From NCBI GenBank assembly GCA_019614645.1, contig JABWDB010000035.1, forward strand, positions 3,534,001 through 3,598,000: a stretch of DNA of 64,000 bases, in the 5' to 3' direction. How positions within the stretch are numbered: position 1 is the first letter of the stretch; every line of letters starts with the position of its first letter. Of this stretch, positions 22,526 to 35,695 are shown piece after piece. The notes beneath the pieces are model-generated. The model saw only the letters and a program-made list of their open reading frames with translations. It did no database searches and had not been told where the DNA came from. A program made the translations under genes and the position numbers. This DNA comes from Stratiolaelaps scimitus. Its lineage: Eukaryota; Arthropoda; Arachnida; Mesostigmata; Laelapidae.

Positions 22526-25500
22526 TTACTCGTTGTCAGCAGCCAGTCCGATTGTTCCTTTTGAGCCGTCGAGCAGAACGGTCTGGCCTGATTGGAAGGC
22601 CCGGGTAGCACCGTGAACACCCACAACTGAAGGGAGGCCGTACTCTCTAGCCACAACGGCACCTACGTGGAGTGTACGCATTGCGCACCATTCGAGTACA
22701 CACAAATCGAGTACAATTTCTGTTATGGCCAAACATCAGCTAAGAGTACAGGGTATCAACAACACTTGTCGCAAACGAACGGTCACACCTGACATATTCA
22801 GTGTAGAAATAGTAGAAGCTATTATAATTTGCAACGGACCGCCATTGTAATAAGAAGGCCTGCTAGGCTTGCTATGATAATTTGATCTGTTATATTGCCG
22901 TTATATCATGCCTATACGGTTGTACAAGGACAATATGCTGGAGCTGTCAGGCTCGACTTTTGTTCATTGATTTTCACACGATGAGACCTCACCGTGCGAG
23001 ATGAGCCCGCCAAGTTCGGTGACAATTCCGGCGAGTAACGGGAAATAGGGTGACCATCCAATGTCTGTGGCGTACGTGACCAGGATATCACCCTATACAA
23101 AAGGATATAAACAATAGTTTTGTTACACACGACACTTTTCTCTCCTTCTCACTGATTTATATATATATATATATATATATGATTCAAGGCATCCTCGCAT
23201 TAGATGTATTGCTACGCCTACTGTTTTAAATTACATTTCGGCGATATTAACTAGGCCACGACGGCCAGTTAAGGCTGACGTATTCGAATGGTTTTACATT
23301 GGGGTAGCTTTTTCATGTAATCATTTGGCCACGCATAACTGCCAAACCGATTCAAAGATTCCGAGCCTAACTCGAGCTGCATTTATCTGACGAACTCAAC
23401 CAACCTCTTGGATTTGGTCGGCCTGCTCCAGTGAAAGGACAACCCGAGCAGGAGCCTTCACGTGGCCCGCGCATACAGGAGTGCCGAACATCACAGAGCC
23501 AGCTGCCATCTCCACCGGGGGATTTCCATCTGACTCCGCGTTTAACTAAGAAAATGCCAAATGATGAGATAATTCATTAAATCACAATATGTACTTTGAA
23601 GTGCTGACTCACTACACGCTTTTTTGTTGCATGCCTACCCGACTTCCCTGGACATTCTCGAGGGGAGCTGTCTCTGATCTCCTCTGACCGATACTATTGT
23701 ACTGTCCACAGCACCCTTTGTAGTATAAATACACTCGATCAAGGACATACGTGACGCTGAAAATGTTTGCCGCGGCGTGGAAATTTGCAACACTTAGCGC
23801 ATGGCTATGCTACGTACGTGTTTAATAGGTCGACCAGCACAGTGTTCTGGGAAGATCGCTAGAGCAGCACTCTTCTGGTTGGTCCGCCTGTGACGAGCTC
23901 GGATGAGATATTTAGGCGCGCGAGTTTCGAGGAGCTCGTGGATCTCGGATAATGTTAAATGGAAGATAAGGTCCTCTTCAGGAATACGTCCCTCCTTTAC
24001 CTAAGTACAGCAAGCAATATATATTTGTTGTTAGAATTTCGCAATAGTAACACATGTGACAATCCCATATGCCACATGTGTTACTAGTCGATACTCGACA
24101 TTATTGCCAAGAGGAACAAGTCCAACCCAAGCTGTTTGGGTCGATAAGTACTGTTAATAATAATCGTGTGGATTGTTCACTTCCATGTAAAGGTTGCAGG
24201 ATGGCAAGAAGTATAGGTTTGCAAGAGCACACTTGGGTCAAGATAGTCGACGTCTTGGTTCATTTATAGGGCACACGAGATGTGAGAATTCAACGGTGAG
24301 GGGATTTGGCTTTATTGCTGATAGTATACACTTGATTTAAAGTGTTTCAGCAAGCAACGGGGTGCGAAGGTCGGAAACAAGAGGAGGTTTACCTAAGACA
24401 ACGCGGTGTGCCTGTCTCAGGTGAAAGTGTACAACTAACAGTGACTCTATCATTGGCCACTGTTATTTAATAGGGGCGCGTTGTTTAGCCCTTACCATCA
24501 TCCAGCCGAGCCGATAGAAGTACTTTCGCAAGATGTCGTTGCTCAAAACCATGAGAGATTTTCCACTCTCACGGAGAGCAATTCCCTTCTGAACTCGTTT
24601 CAGGATAAATTTCAGAAGCGAGCTGTAATCAAAAAGTAAAAGCATGAAAAACAATGTATATATTTGACAAAGTAGACATTAAATCTCATGTGCTGCATGT
24701 ATTAACAAGTCATTCAAAAGCAAGGTGTCTTTATATTAGCAAACGTATTCGTTCCAATTTATTAGTTCGTTGATGATATTCGGCACAAAGCGTAGAATTT
24801 TATTTCTTAGCATCGAATCAACCCAATAAATTTTCGATAAACCAAATAGTCTAGAAGCTTTTTTTTCGAAGTTGTCAACGAACCGACACATTTTTGGTAG
24901 ACGAATATTGAGTGTATCTATGAGCTCATCTTGCGTTAAGGCCTTCTTCCTCTCCGTTGACGTCTTCATAGATCCCACCATCGCCTGCAGAGACTTCACT
25001 ACTGGGGTCGGGTCCATTGACCACGATTTGGCGTGGATGTCCAGCTAAACAGATCATGTAAAGGACATTGCTATCAATATTGATATGACGAATTTCGATA
25101 TCAGCTATTATGAACCGAAACAGATCTATTCTCATCAAGGCACTAAGTTACATTATGTACCCCAAAGGATTATTTAACAATTTATCATTATTATTATTTT
25201 ATGACGGTTTAGGCATGACGCCCCTCCCCCCATCGACCAAAATGTACTTCTTTTGTCTCAGCAACCGCCAAGGATTGGGTAACATTTTGAGCTGCAAAAA
25301 TATAAGGTTACATTTATTATTGGCATCCTGGACAGTTCTGTGTATAGGGCGATGTGTACTTGCGCCACGTCTGGGATCTGACCTTGATAGGTACAGCTCC
25401 GTCTTGAAATATTCAAGCAAGCTAGATGATCGTGTACCTCTCGCATGCAACGATGTCCGTGTTCTTCGAGGAACCTGTTGAAAAGGCTACCAACTTCACC

Positions 25501-28500
25501 GCGGTCCTCACGCAGAGCTTGCTCAGCTTGCTCGAGGCTCAGCGTCTTGAAATCGGCGCCGAATTGATTCTCCACTTGTCGTGCAAGTCGCGCCATTGCT
25601 GTGGGGACATCGGCCGACTCAATCGACTCTTGGCACGACGCCGTCAGCGCGGCAAAGTCGGAGTAAACACTCTGATTCCATTCTGTGGAGGAAGTTCGCG
25701 GCGATAACAAGAACAAACGCTCGTAGCCAGTGTCCCGCGATATTAAACCCTCTTTCAACAGATGAGACCAGCTACATTTACGTACGGTTAATACGGTCTT
25801 AGCCTCTATCTAACCGCGATTGAGTAGGCATACGTTCGCTAATTGTATTAGCTCATAGTCGGAAATGGAAAACATTGTTTTTCATCTCTTTCCTCCTATC
25901 ACTACAACTACATGTGTACTTTATGGTAGCTGATGCGGAATTCAATGTCACATTTGAATTTGAACTCGATATTGACTAGTCTGAATGCACACAAGGAGAC
26001 CGTACCGTTAAGGCCGTATCCTGGTGACATTAAAGCAAGGTAAATTATGTGTTAATGACGTTGTTAATTACCCTTGTCGTTGTAATACGCAAGCAAGCTA
26101 AGGATGGCAACGTTGGTCATCGAGCCGTACATGATCAAATTCTCATGGCTCATCATCGCCTGCAATTGATATTATCATCATTTATTGAGTCGCTTTAAGA
26201 TATCAGTGCCCTCTTAATCACCACCTACGATGCGCCATCATCTTCATCTCTGTCGTAGACCAATAAAAAGTTTTTTCTACAGTAAAAAACACCCATACAT
26301 CGTGAAACTGCAATTTCTTTAATAAGCCAACAATACCTTTACCCAGCATCCTTGTCGGCGCAAAGCGATCAACCAGCAAAAAACAATCAGTCTAACTCAT
26401 CTTATTCGAATACGGTCTGCTATACATATGTACATGTGACATCAGTAGATACAAGCGAAAAGCAGGGCGAGAAGGGTCTTACTGTCTGATAGATGTGCAT
26501 TTCGCCCACTATGTACGCGAAGAATTCCCTGCTGTCCGTGAATCGATCCATGTCGATCTGGGCTTTGTAGGTGGCCAAGGTTCTTCTGGTATCCTCCAGC
26601 GAGCGTTCAGCTTGCCAACAGGCCTGAAATAGTTTTCACTGTAATTTTGTCTGTTAACTGTAACTTTACTCAATTATTCTAGTTGTCGTTGTTGTTGTTA
26701 CCGCAGCAACTTAACACAATGAAACTTAGAAACACTTAATGCAACTTCACAGATGAACGAAATTCATAATCACAATGAGCAGGGCATCGTTTGTTGCGTT
26801 CAAACATTCTTGTTCGTTAGACCCGTGAGCACCACAATCGGCGGCCCAAGATCGATTTCGCCTGTGCGCATCAGCTTCTATAGTCCTTAACTGAGTGAAC
26901 AGAAGCCTTACCGTCAGCGTGAAGAGGAACTTGCTTTGGGCTCGTACTTTAAACTGGTACCGTTTCTTGTTCTTGTTCGAGATGAGTACACATTCGTCGT
27001 CAATTTTTCGGCCGGCCATGGACACCGCAAGACTCAGCGAAAGCAGATCATCCTCGCCATAGTCTGAGATGCCGGGCTGGCTTGTTTGGTGTTGCCATTA
27101 TGAAAAGTACAAACAGACATGTTAGAAACATAAATGCAGGACAATTATTCTGAGCAACAAACAATACGATACAAATGAATTCAGTTATCACAATAAAACG
27201 GAATGGGGTAGGTCTCGCAAAAAATCTAGACCAGATACTAACCCAGTAGGTGGGAAAGAAACATTGGCTGTAGGCATTTAGTAGAAATAGTCCCTTTGCA
27301 TACGTGAATTGCTTCTCGCCATTTAGGTCCTGAGCTGCCATCTGTAACTGCCAACAAACGAGTTCTAAGGTGACTGCCAGCCTATCACGACTAACGGCGG
27401 TCCTTTTGTGTGAAGGTAAACTCCTCGGTTAGCAAGCCCTCACTCTGTTTGTTAGGGACTCCGCAAGGCCCTTGTCTTAAATGAGTTGATAGAAAACATA
27501 TTCTCCAGTCGTAACCCATTTGTTTTTCGCAGACGATCTGAAAAGTTCTACTGGACCTAGAAAATATCTCCGACTGGCGTAAAGCAAAGGAAATGGGTAT
27601 CTCCATTGGAAAATTTGATGTCTCAACTTGTGGTCAGGGGGATACTTCAGTATCATCTTGATGGCATGCTGATCCAGTCAGATAAAACCCAGAGAAACCT
27701 TCAAGTGCAAATGATTAGACTTTAATGAACATATTCCCTGTGTTATTCACTATTAATACTCTATTCAGAGACTTCTTTGTAAACAGGCCTTTTAGGTCCC
27801 ACGATACAAAACGGTTGTATCACCGAAGATGCAATACTGCTATAAGATATGGTCACCATATTTGAAAAAGGACATTCATGCGCTAGAATCGATACAAAGG
27901 AACTTAATTCGTAGGCCATATGAACGCAGTACACTACAAGCAAAAAAAAAACAAGTTTTCTCCAGCATAATGGATCTTATTAGGCAGATCTGTCATTGAA
28001 TAGTCGTTTGACAAGAACCTGACTGAATACTGATATTCTTTGTTGTTAACGGGTGACACAGATAGAACAAGACTGTGTAGACCGTGACCCGGTATGGTCA
28101 TCTTGCAGCAAATATTGTATTCCCCTGCAAATGTTAACGCTGCCCCTATTTGGCTTTCATAGAGACGCTCTTGAATTGATTTGAATTACGTTAGATCATT
28201 TTGGGTTGTGTGTTAACCCACAGGAAATGCAGTCATCAGGGTTTAGCGATAGAACTTCCACAGAGCTTTTCCTACTCATTGGAAGAAGAAATCCACTATT
28301 TTTTTAACAGCCATTATTCCATAAGGCAGCCTTCACGTGTAAGGGTAATGTCGACTTAGTTTGGTCGTTTACAATAGCTGATAATACGCACCCGGTAGTA
28401 GGATAGGGCCTTGTCATTAATATCAAGACCCAGTGTTGACGTACTTCGTCCGAAGACCTCTCTGAAAACAACAACATACATCAAGTGATTTAACGCCAGC

Positions 28501-28717
28501 TCTAGTTTAAAGGGTGAAATCGTAGTCATTTAGCAGGGTCAAAAAAACATTAGGATCCGAACGAGGCCCCCTAATAAGTAGATATCAAGCGTATTATATA
28601 AAACGCCACCCTTGTGTCTGTGAAATTTTAAGTAGATCGGATCAAAGTATACGCTCAAACCGACCGCACCTCCAGCTAAGCTAAGGGCTATTCCCAAAAC
28701 CGACTCCGAAGGTGGGA

Positions 28718-28896
28718 GCCCGGTGGCTTGGTGGTGCATTCAGTGTGCGTCTTGCAATCAGAGGAGACACGTAGGTGTACGGGTTCGATCCCCACCGTTG
28801 CACATTTGCATTTTCAAGGGGTCCGTCTTATGAAGCACTGCCGAAAGCAGTACCGTGGATGTTAAATCTTGGCTGGGGGTCAGCCCGGAAAATTTA
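28718..28896 (+). repeat. SINE family B (tRNA-derived)
   Basis: A head starting GCCCGGTGGCTTGGTGG, box B GGGTTCGATCCCC near 28781, and a 3' end with the stem-loop GGCTGGGGGTCAGCC. It is flanked by AAGGTGGGA at 28709-28717 and 28897-28905, a plausible 9-bp target-site duplication. It lies in an intron of the PEP-synthase-like gene. A closely related copy is at 40501-40687. Confidence 0.8.
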
Positions 28897-30928
28897 AAGG
28901 TGGGAAAATGATCTCAGCTTCAAGCAGTTATAGGAAAATGGGCGCTGTCATACATTTTGGTTACAGTGCATTATAAAGGAAAGCTGTAGCATGAGCGTAC
29001 AATACTACGAGGCGGGCTATCTGTTTTTCAATTTATTTGACTCAAGTGCTGCGAGCACATCGAGAACAGCTAGAGAAACTAGTCACCATGTTGATAGCAA
29101 GAGTCGTCTATCTATGTCAAGATACGATATATCTCGTGTTTCTAGTTTCTCGGTAAATGCGGCCGATGAGGTGCCAACCCGAGTGGTGTATATGATAAAT
29201 GGTGGGCATCATGCTATGGTCAATAACTCACCCGACGTTAGCTTTGGAGAGGGCGTCGATTTCGGAGTCAAACCCTTGATCGGACTCATGTAGATACTCG
29301 AATTGCGTATCTATCTGATCCAACGAGGTGACCGGGCGAGCTTGCAGCATGTAAAACATGCCCTAAATAGACGAAGGAACTCAATCTATTCTCAATGTTC
29401 TAATTTCCAAGTATCATTGCTATCATTTCTAAGTATGTTACAGGATGATGTGAGCTAATCATTAGAGTGGAAGTGGAAATAGGAAATTAATTAATCTATA
29501 TCAAGAAACATCTGAGGAACGTATAATGAAGTATTGGGGAGACGTCCCTAGGTTTCAAGTCTTAGGGAATTCCCTAACGATTTATACCTTAGCATAGCTT
29601 TAATCGTGAAGGGAAAACCTGTTCGCCTGACATTTGTCAACTTCGCGATAAGGAACATGGCCTTCAACCTGCAGCTATCCTTCTAACTATACTGATGCAT
29701 TGATGAACATAGTTGATGGCCCGTTACCTTAAAGTATGCCCATTCGGTGTCTTTCGGCGCGGCGTAGGCACGCTCCAAGACAAGTGCCACCTTTGCCAGA
29801 CGAAGGACCTGTTCACGTGAAAGGCAAGCCTCTAACGAACGAGCCTCCCCGATTAGATCTTGCGTTCCGCCCGTATCTACTTGACATCACAATGACAAAA
29901 TTAGTTTAACTATTGAGGACAGTTTGCTTCTCTACATGTGTGGTATTGAAACTACACTAATTCGTGGGTGAAAATAGTTGTTACAAGGACCAAATATGCG
30001 TACAAGAATACTGAAACCCCAAAAAACGTCTTTGGCTGAAAAAAAGTGTATGTGTGTGTGTTTTGAGTTAGCAGTATTTTGAGGGTGGCTGGAGTGATGC
30101 ACCATTAACTTGACACTACTAGCCAAACAAGACCGAGGTTGCGAGGCCCGTCACATAAGCGAACAACTGAGAGTTAGCTAAAAAAAGAAAAGCAACAACG
30201 GCATCTACAAACCAGACAGAACAGTGGAGAGTTTCTTCTCTCCCAATTCTTCGCGAACAAATTCCACCTCTCGACTATCTTGAGTTTTGGCGACCACAAA
30301 TGTATCGGGATCTGCTGCTGCCGACACCACGCTCTGCAAACGAAACAGCAATATCCGATAGTTTACGTCGTCTGCCTTTGTCATTAATACAATCTGTCAA
30401 TCAGTTAATTTTCTCTATTGAATTAAAGCAAATTTGCTGTAATTATTCATATCATTTAGGTTGACGGGCAAACAGTTAATCTTCTCTATGAATTAAAAGA
30501 AATTTATTATGATAATTCATATAATTTGGGCGAAAATTGCACCTCGTGAACGTGTACCACGAATTAAGAAGGGTATCACATCCAACAACGAAAAATGTAA
30601 GAGCCCTTTTGAAGGACGCTCCATCTCCCAGTCTCTAACCGCACCTAAAATGGAGATGCTGTAGCCTCTTTGTATTTATATCTATTAAAAAGCTTCGCAT
30701 TAGAAAATCTCGTGAAATTTAGAAACAGTACGGAGAAACATGAGGGTGTTATACAGGTGAATTTACAGCATTGGGTATGTTTCGTCACATGAAGATTACA
30801 AAACGTCACAAGTCCTTTGGGTTTAGGCGATTTTGCTGTTGACATATAATAAAAAAGTACCATACGGCTCAAATTGTGTTAGCCAATTCCTCTTGATTAA
30901 TGGTTGTTTGCACATACATATAAATATA

Positions 30929-30936
<8 letters not shown>

Positions 30937-31012
<76 letters not shown>
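30937..31012. repeat. TA microsatellite (about 76 bp)
   Basis: An uninterrupted (TA)n run in an intron of the PEP-synthase-like gene. Long IYIYIY reading frames here are artefacts of the repeat. Shorter TA runs occur near 2680, 7200, 21867, 21980, 23157, 40304, 40719, 43068, 45753, 53672, 53970 and 61052. Confidence 0.95.
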
Positions 31013-31016
<4 letters not shown>

Positions 31017-34000
31017 TTCCTTTTGCGGTTGGCCTTCAGCCCTTATCCCATCAGACAATTCTAGACATATCCAGATGCCTACCTCTCCAAGTCCGTAGTT
31101 GGCGGTGATGGTGATGTGTCGAGGATTTCCTGAAAGTGGGTCGACAGTAAACATAACGCCAGACACCTCGGATGCCACCATCTCCTGAACGACGACACAC
31201 ATCGGCACGTTCACTGGCTGACCGTACCGCCTGCAGCCATAAAATATTGCGTTATTGTGCAATAGAAGAGAATTATTCCAATGGGAGAATAAGGGGCGGC
31301 ATGTGTTAATATTCTTGTGGGCAAGGCATGCAGATTTCCTCTTATATCGCTTCCAATTGAATATTGGTTACACCATTTCAGTGAAGGCTAACGTCTCATG
31401 TAAATGTTTCCACGAATCGACGTCCTCCAACCGCGGGGGCTCACACTCTTGCCTACCTATGTAGAATCGTATTGTACTACACGACAATCGTTCTATATTT
31501 AGATTATGGGAAAAACAACTAGGTAAAGAAAATGTCACATTTCTACTCATTCGAGATAATCATGGAATTGTATAGTTCTTTAGCATTGAGAGCCAACGAC
31601 TATAATTCAAAAGATATTCACTGTTTCATACTTCCCCTGTAATTTCCTAGACGAACTCCCCTATTCTCGGAAGTATCGAATTTTCCTCATTGTGGTGTGA
31701 GATCGTGATTTATTTAATTATAACAAAGGTATTACATGTTCTCGCCTCTTTTCATTTTAGTGATTGATGTCATGGCCAATAATGCAGATCTCCAAATACG
31801 AACCTGCGATACTGTAGCGCGATAAATGAAAACTGACTGGCCCAACAACGCGAAACAGCTTTGAACACCTGTTCAAGTCCCTTGACTCCTAATATGGTTT
31901 CCATTTGACCCGCAGCCGATGTCTCCTCCGAATCTTCGCCGCAAGCAGATGAGCGAACAGCATAACGAAGTGAAGGGTTCACCTTTTGCGATAGCGCCAA
32001 CGCAATCGATTGTGGCAGTTCTGCTGCGGCTATGATTGGCCGAATCCTATGTGAGCGCGGAAAACATCAATAGAGTATAACACTATATACATATGTGCGT
32101 TTGGGTTCGATTAATTTTCCTATTTTTTGTTCTTCTTTAAATCCTAGATTTTGTTCATGGGTCTCGGGATATAGGAGGAACACTCTCGATCTCTCACGAA
32201 ACAGAAGTCGTTGACTTTACAAGTGTGTTGAAGCAAAGTCAAGAGTAAAATGTTTGATCTCAATTAGAGAACAATGCATCCAATTGTGTTGGCAGGTCTG
32301 CTACCAATGTCGTCGCAATGCAACAACGGACTTAGTTGAATAAAGGAGTAGTTTACTCTATCCTGAATCAAGCATGTCTTTTCTAAACAAGATTATGCAC
32401 TCTGAATGGCCTTTCTTGTAGGCCATTGTAGGTCGTCGTCCCTCGAACCTACCTATCGCATGCTTCACGGAGCTCCTTGAGTGTGGGGTTCGACGCTATA
32501 ACCTCTTCTAGCTCTTCTAACGCCTCGGCCACGAATTAAGTGGAGACAAACTCCTTGTAAGCGACTGTTGTGACGCATACACCTTGCGGTACTTGGAACT
32601 GCAAATGGAAGTACTTACATTAGCTACACGTCTAGGACCATAGCTGATGAAACATTTAAAACATACACTATGCATAGAGAGGAACCGAGAAACCCTTCTG
32701 TCAAATGAGGCCAGACAAGAATTCCCCTACCATATGTATACCATGGCACACAATAGATGTTGACAAAGTGCGCCCAAGAAAAATACTTGAACGAAACAAG
32801 ATTACAAATATCGCTTTGAAAAATATTAGCACATTTTTTTATTGTAAATTAGCTGATTAAAAATGGGCATACAAAGGAAGTTTCCCTTAGCGCCAACTGT
32901 GCTTATATATATTAACTGTGCGCCAACCGCTTTTATATTTATATATATTTTTTATATTATTTTATATTTACACGCCCTTTTAATAGAGACAATGATTTTT
33001 TTGGATGTGAGCACCCGAGCCTAAACGATCTGATATTTATTTTTCGAGGTCAAGGTGCATCAAGGTTGGGGGCCTTTCGAGTCATCTCTCTTACCAATTC
33101 AGCGTGATCGAGTGCGACCTGGGTCAATATGGCAAGCGAACTGCCTTTACCACCAGTTAGCGATCCGTCGGCGCAGGACGGCTGTTGGAATGAGAGAACC
33201 AAGGGGCGCAATGATTGTGAAGCTCGAACTAAGGCCAGATATCGAGGCACCGCAGGCAGCGTAGGCAGGACCCTTTTACTGGATATGTAGAATTAGAAAC
33301 ATTCGAAAACCATTTCATAGGCCACGATACTACTCAGAACAGCTGATGAGCCGTCGTATGGTCTGCGTCGTTTTAGCTATGACCATATAATGAATACATT
33401 GTTAAAGCCTAGGGTACCTTGTGAAATCGGAGATCAGTGCGTATCCGGTATCAAGAGAATTTTTGCAGAATTTTGAGTTACGCTCCCAGAGCTCCTTCTG
33501 GTACTATTGAAGCTCTTGGATCTCCTCGGTTACTTCCAGAACGGCTAAACGCAGTGATTTAAAGGAGTCTACGCAAGGCAACAAATGATTATTTAGGTAG
33601 AGCTACGTCAGGAACGTTGAACGATTTTGCTGTATTAGGAGCTTTTATTTCCGTCGCTGAATTCTAACGCCCTACATGCAGGGCGTAATTCAGTAAGTTA
33701 AAGTGCTATAATAGTGTGCTATAAGTGCTATGATCTGTTTCACGTCATAAATAACGACGCATCAATAGTACATTTCCTGATCGTAACATGAAGCTGGTCT
33801 AATAATTGGTATCAAACGTGTGCAGGAAATAGCAGACAAGTCAGCAAATGACAGATGGGTAAATACGATTAGGCGAGACACAGGATATCTTCAGAGTTTT
33901 ATTGAGTGAACAGATAGGATTATGGGTGTGACCCTTTAATATACTCTTGACTCGAGTATATTAAAGCGACTCGAGACTACTTATAGACTGCAGAGCAAAT

Positions 34001-34816
34001 ATGTTGACAAGTTTTCACGTCTAATAATAAGAATGTTAAGGGAATTGAAGGGAAATAGAATAATAGAACACGTAATATTAAACCAGGAAACGTTAGATGT
34101 TCTACCTCGAATTGAAACATTAGGGTTCGTATTTGAGGGAAGGTAGAGAGATATACATTACAGTGATTTGGGACACCTACAGACACAACACGGAGACGAC
34201 GATGCAGTGTCAATGGAAGATGACAGTTACTGTGATATTGATTATGATAATAAAGAATAAGGGTTTTGTATATATATATATATATAATCAAATTTACATT
34301 TACGGAGTCCTCAAATGCAAGTTATATTGTGCGTTTGAAGGTGCATATATAGGTATGTTATATAATAGTCTATTATGGGACGTCCATTAAATACGTCGAT
34401 AATTAAGTGCCGGCGATTCAGAGTTCGTTTCGAAATTGGCTGGACTTGTAAACCACGTATAGAAAAGTCCTGTTTCTAGATTTCTCGGATTCAACCTTTC
34501 GAAACGTTTGCCGCAAGTTCCTTCGTTAAGTTGGGAGACTGAAACATGGTTTCGATACAAAACGTCCAAGGATACAGCTAACATAGCAAATCGTACTGAA
34601 CATTTTTCGCATCAGAGAAACTTAAGAAGTCAGTCGTCTTACCAGCCCCTATGTCAACTGACAATTTTCCTGGTTCGAAGAAATCTCTCACTGGGGAGAC
34701 GAATTGCAGTGCCCGCTGCTGCCGGTTGGGTAGATTCATGTATCCAAACAGAAAGTTGTTCAAGACCGCTGGAAGGTCAGTTACTCCCAAAACCGATGAG
34801 ATGCCGTTCTGAAATA

Positions 34817-34964
34817 AGATAAGATAAGCTTTATTGGTTTATTAAAGGAGCTGCAATTTCACAATGCTTAAGCTCTCTTATATGTCATCACGCAACGGGG
34901 CTCGAACCTGCGACCTCTGGCTTCCGATAGCCAGAGACTTAGCCGCCCAAGCCACCGCGCTGAC
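34817..34964 (-). repeat. SINE family A, full-length-looking copy
   Basis: On the minus strand a tRNA-like head (GTCAGCGCGGTGGCTTGGGC), box B GGTTCGAGCCCCG, then a tail with CTTAAGCATTGTGAAATTGC, AATAAACC and a short TTATC repeat. The tail resembles the 3' end of the LINE 0.9 kb away. Confidence 0.85.
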
Positions 34965-35695
34965 AAAAATGTCGCAAGAAAATCATACGACCATGAAAAT
35001 TTGTTCGCCGATTCAACTGATGTTTGCCGTGCTATCAGCCTTTATCTCTAGAAGAGTGACGTTCATGCGAGAAGTCACTTTATTATTATTATTATTATTG
35101 GTTTCGATCAGAAAGGCCTGGGTTACCGCTCGTTATCAGTCGTGTCACTGGTGCTCCTTTTTTTGCAATTTTTATTCGACGAAGTACCACTGACCTCGCT
35201 GAATGCGATGATGGACTTTTTAACGATCGTATCAGTGCCAGACGAGCGAGTCTTGTAGCCAAACATATACATTTCCTCAGGGTCCTCATCTTCAACGAAC
35301 ACCTTACTTGCAAAACTCAAACGCTCATGATATGAATTCAGCGATCTAAGGCCTCTCTGCAAGACCTTACGGTTTAATGCTCGAAGTCTTGCGCGTTGAG
35401 TTAACTGGCGAGCCAGGAGCGCTTCGTCATAGTATGATTGAAAATCAGCACATCCATGAGCAAGGTTTCCTCTGGAATACAAGAGAACAAGTGCATAAAC
35501 GAGTCGGTAGTAACAAATTACGTTCGATATTATATATGGGATGAAACCAACGAATGAAGGTGTTCCTCCAGCATCCCAATGAGCGGGAGACGATAGAATG
35601 TAGAACTACGTCGACATCGACCATTTCGCGATCTAAACTGAGCCATCAATTTCAATTCTAGTGAAGCATGACCAGGTGACTATTTCGAACACACA

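Noticed and set aside
30833..31108. ORFs with long IYIYIY runs on both strands
   Set aside because: Pure translation of a TA microsatellite; the same applies near 43068, 45753, 53672 and 61262.
32536..33506. Stop-codon reassignment as an explanation of the in-frame stops
   Set aside because: GCP4, MED7 and TRMT10C end at ordinary TAA stops and contain no internal stops, so the standard code applies.
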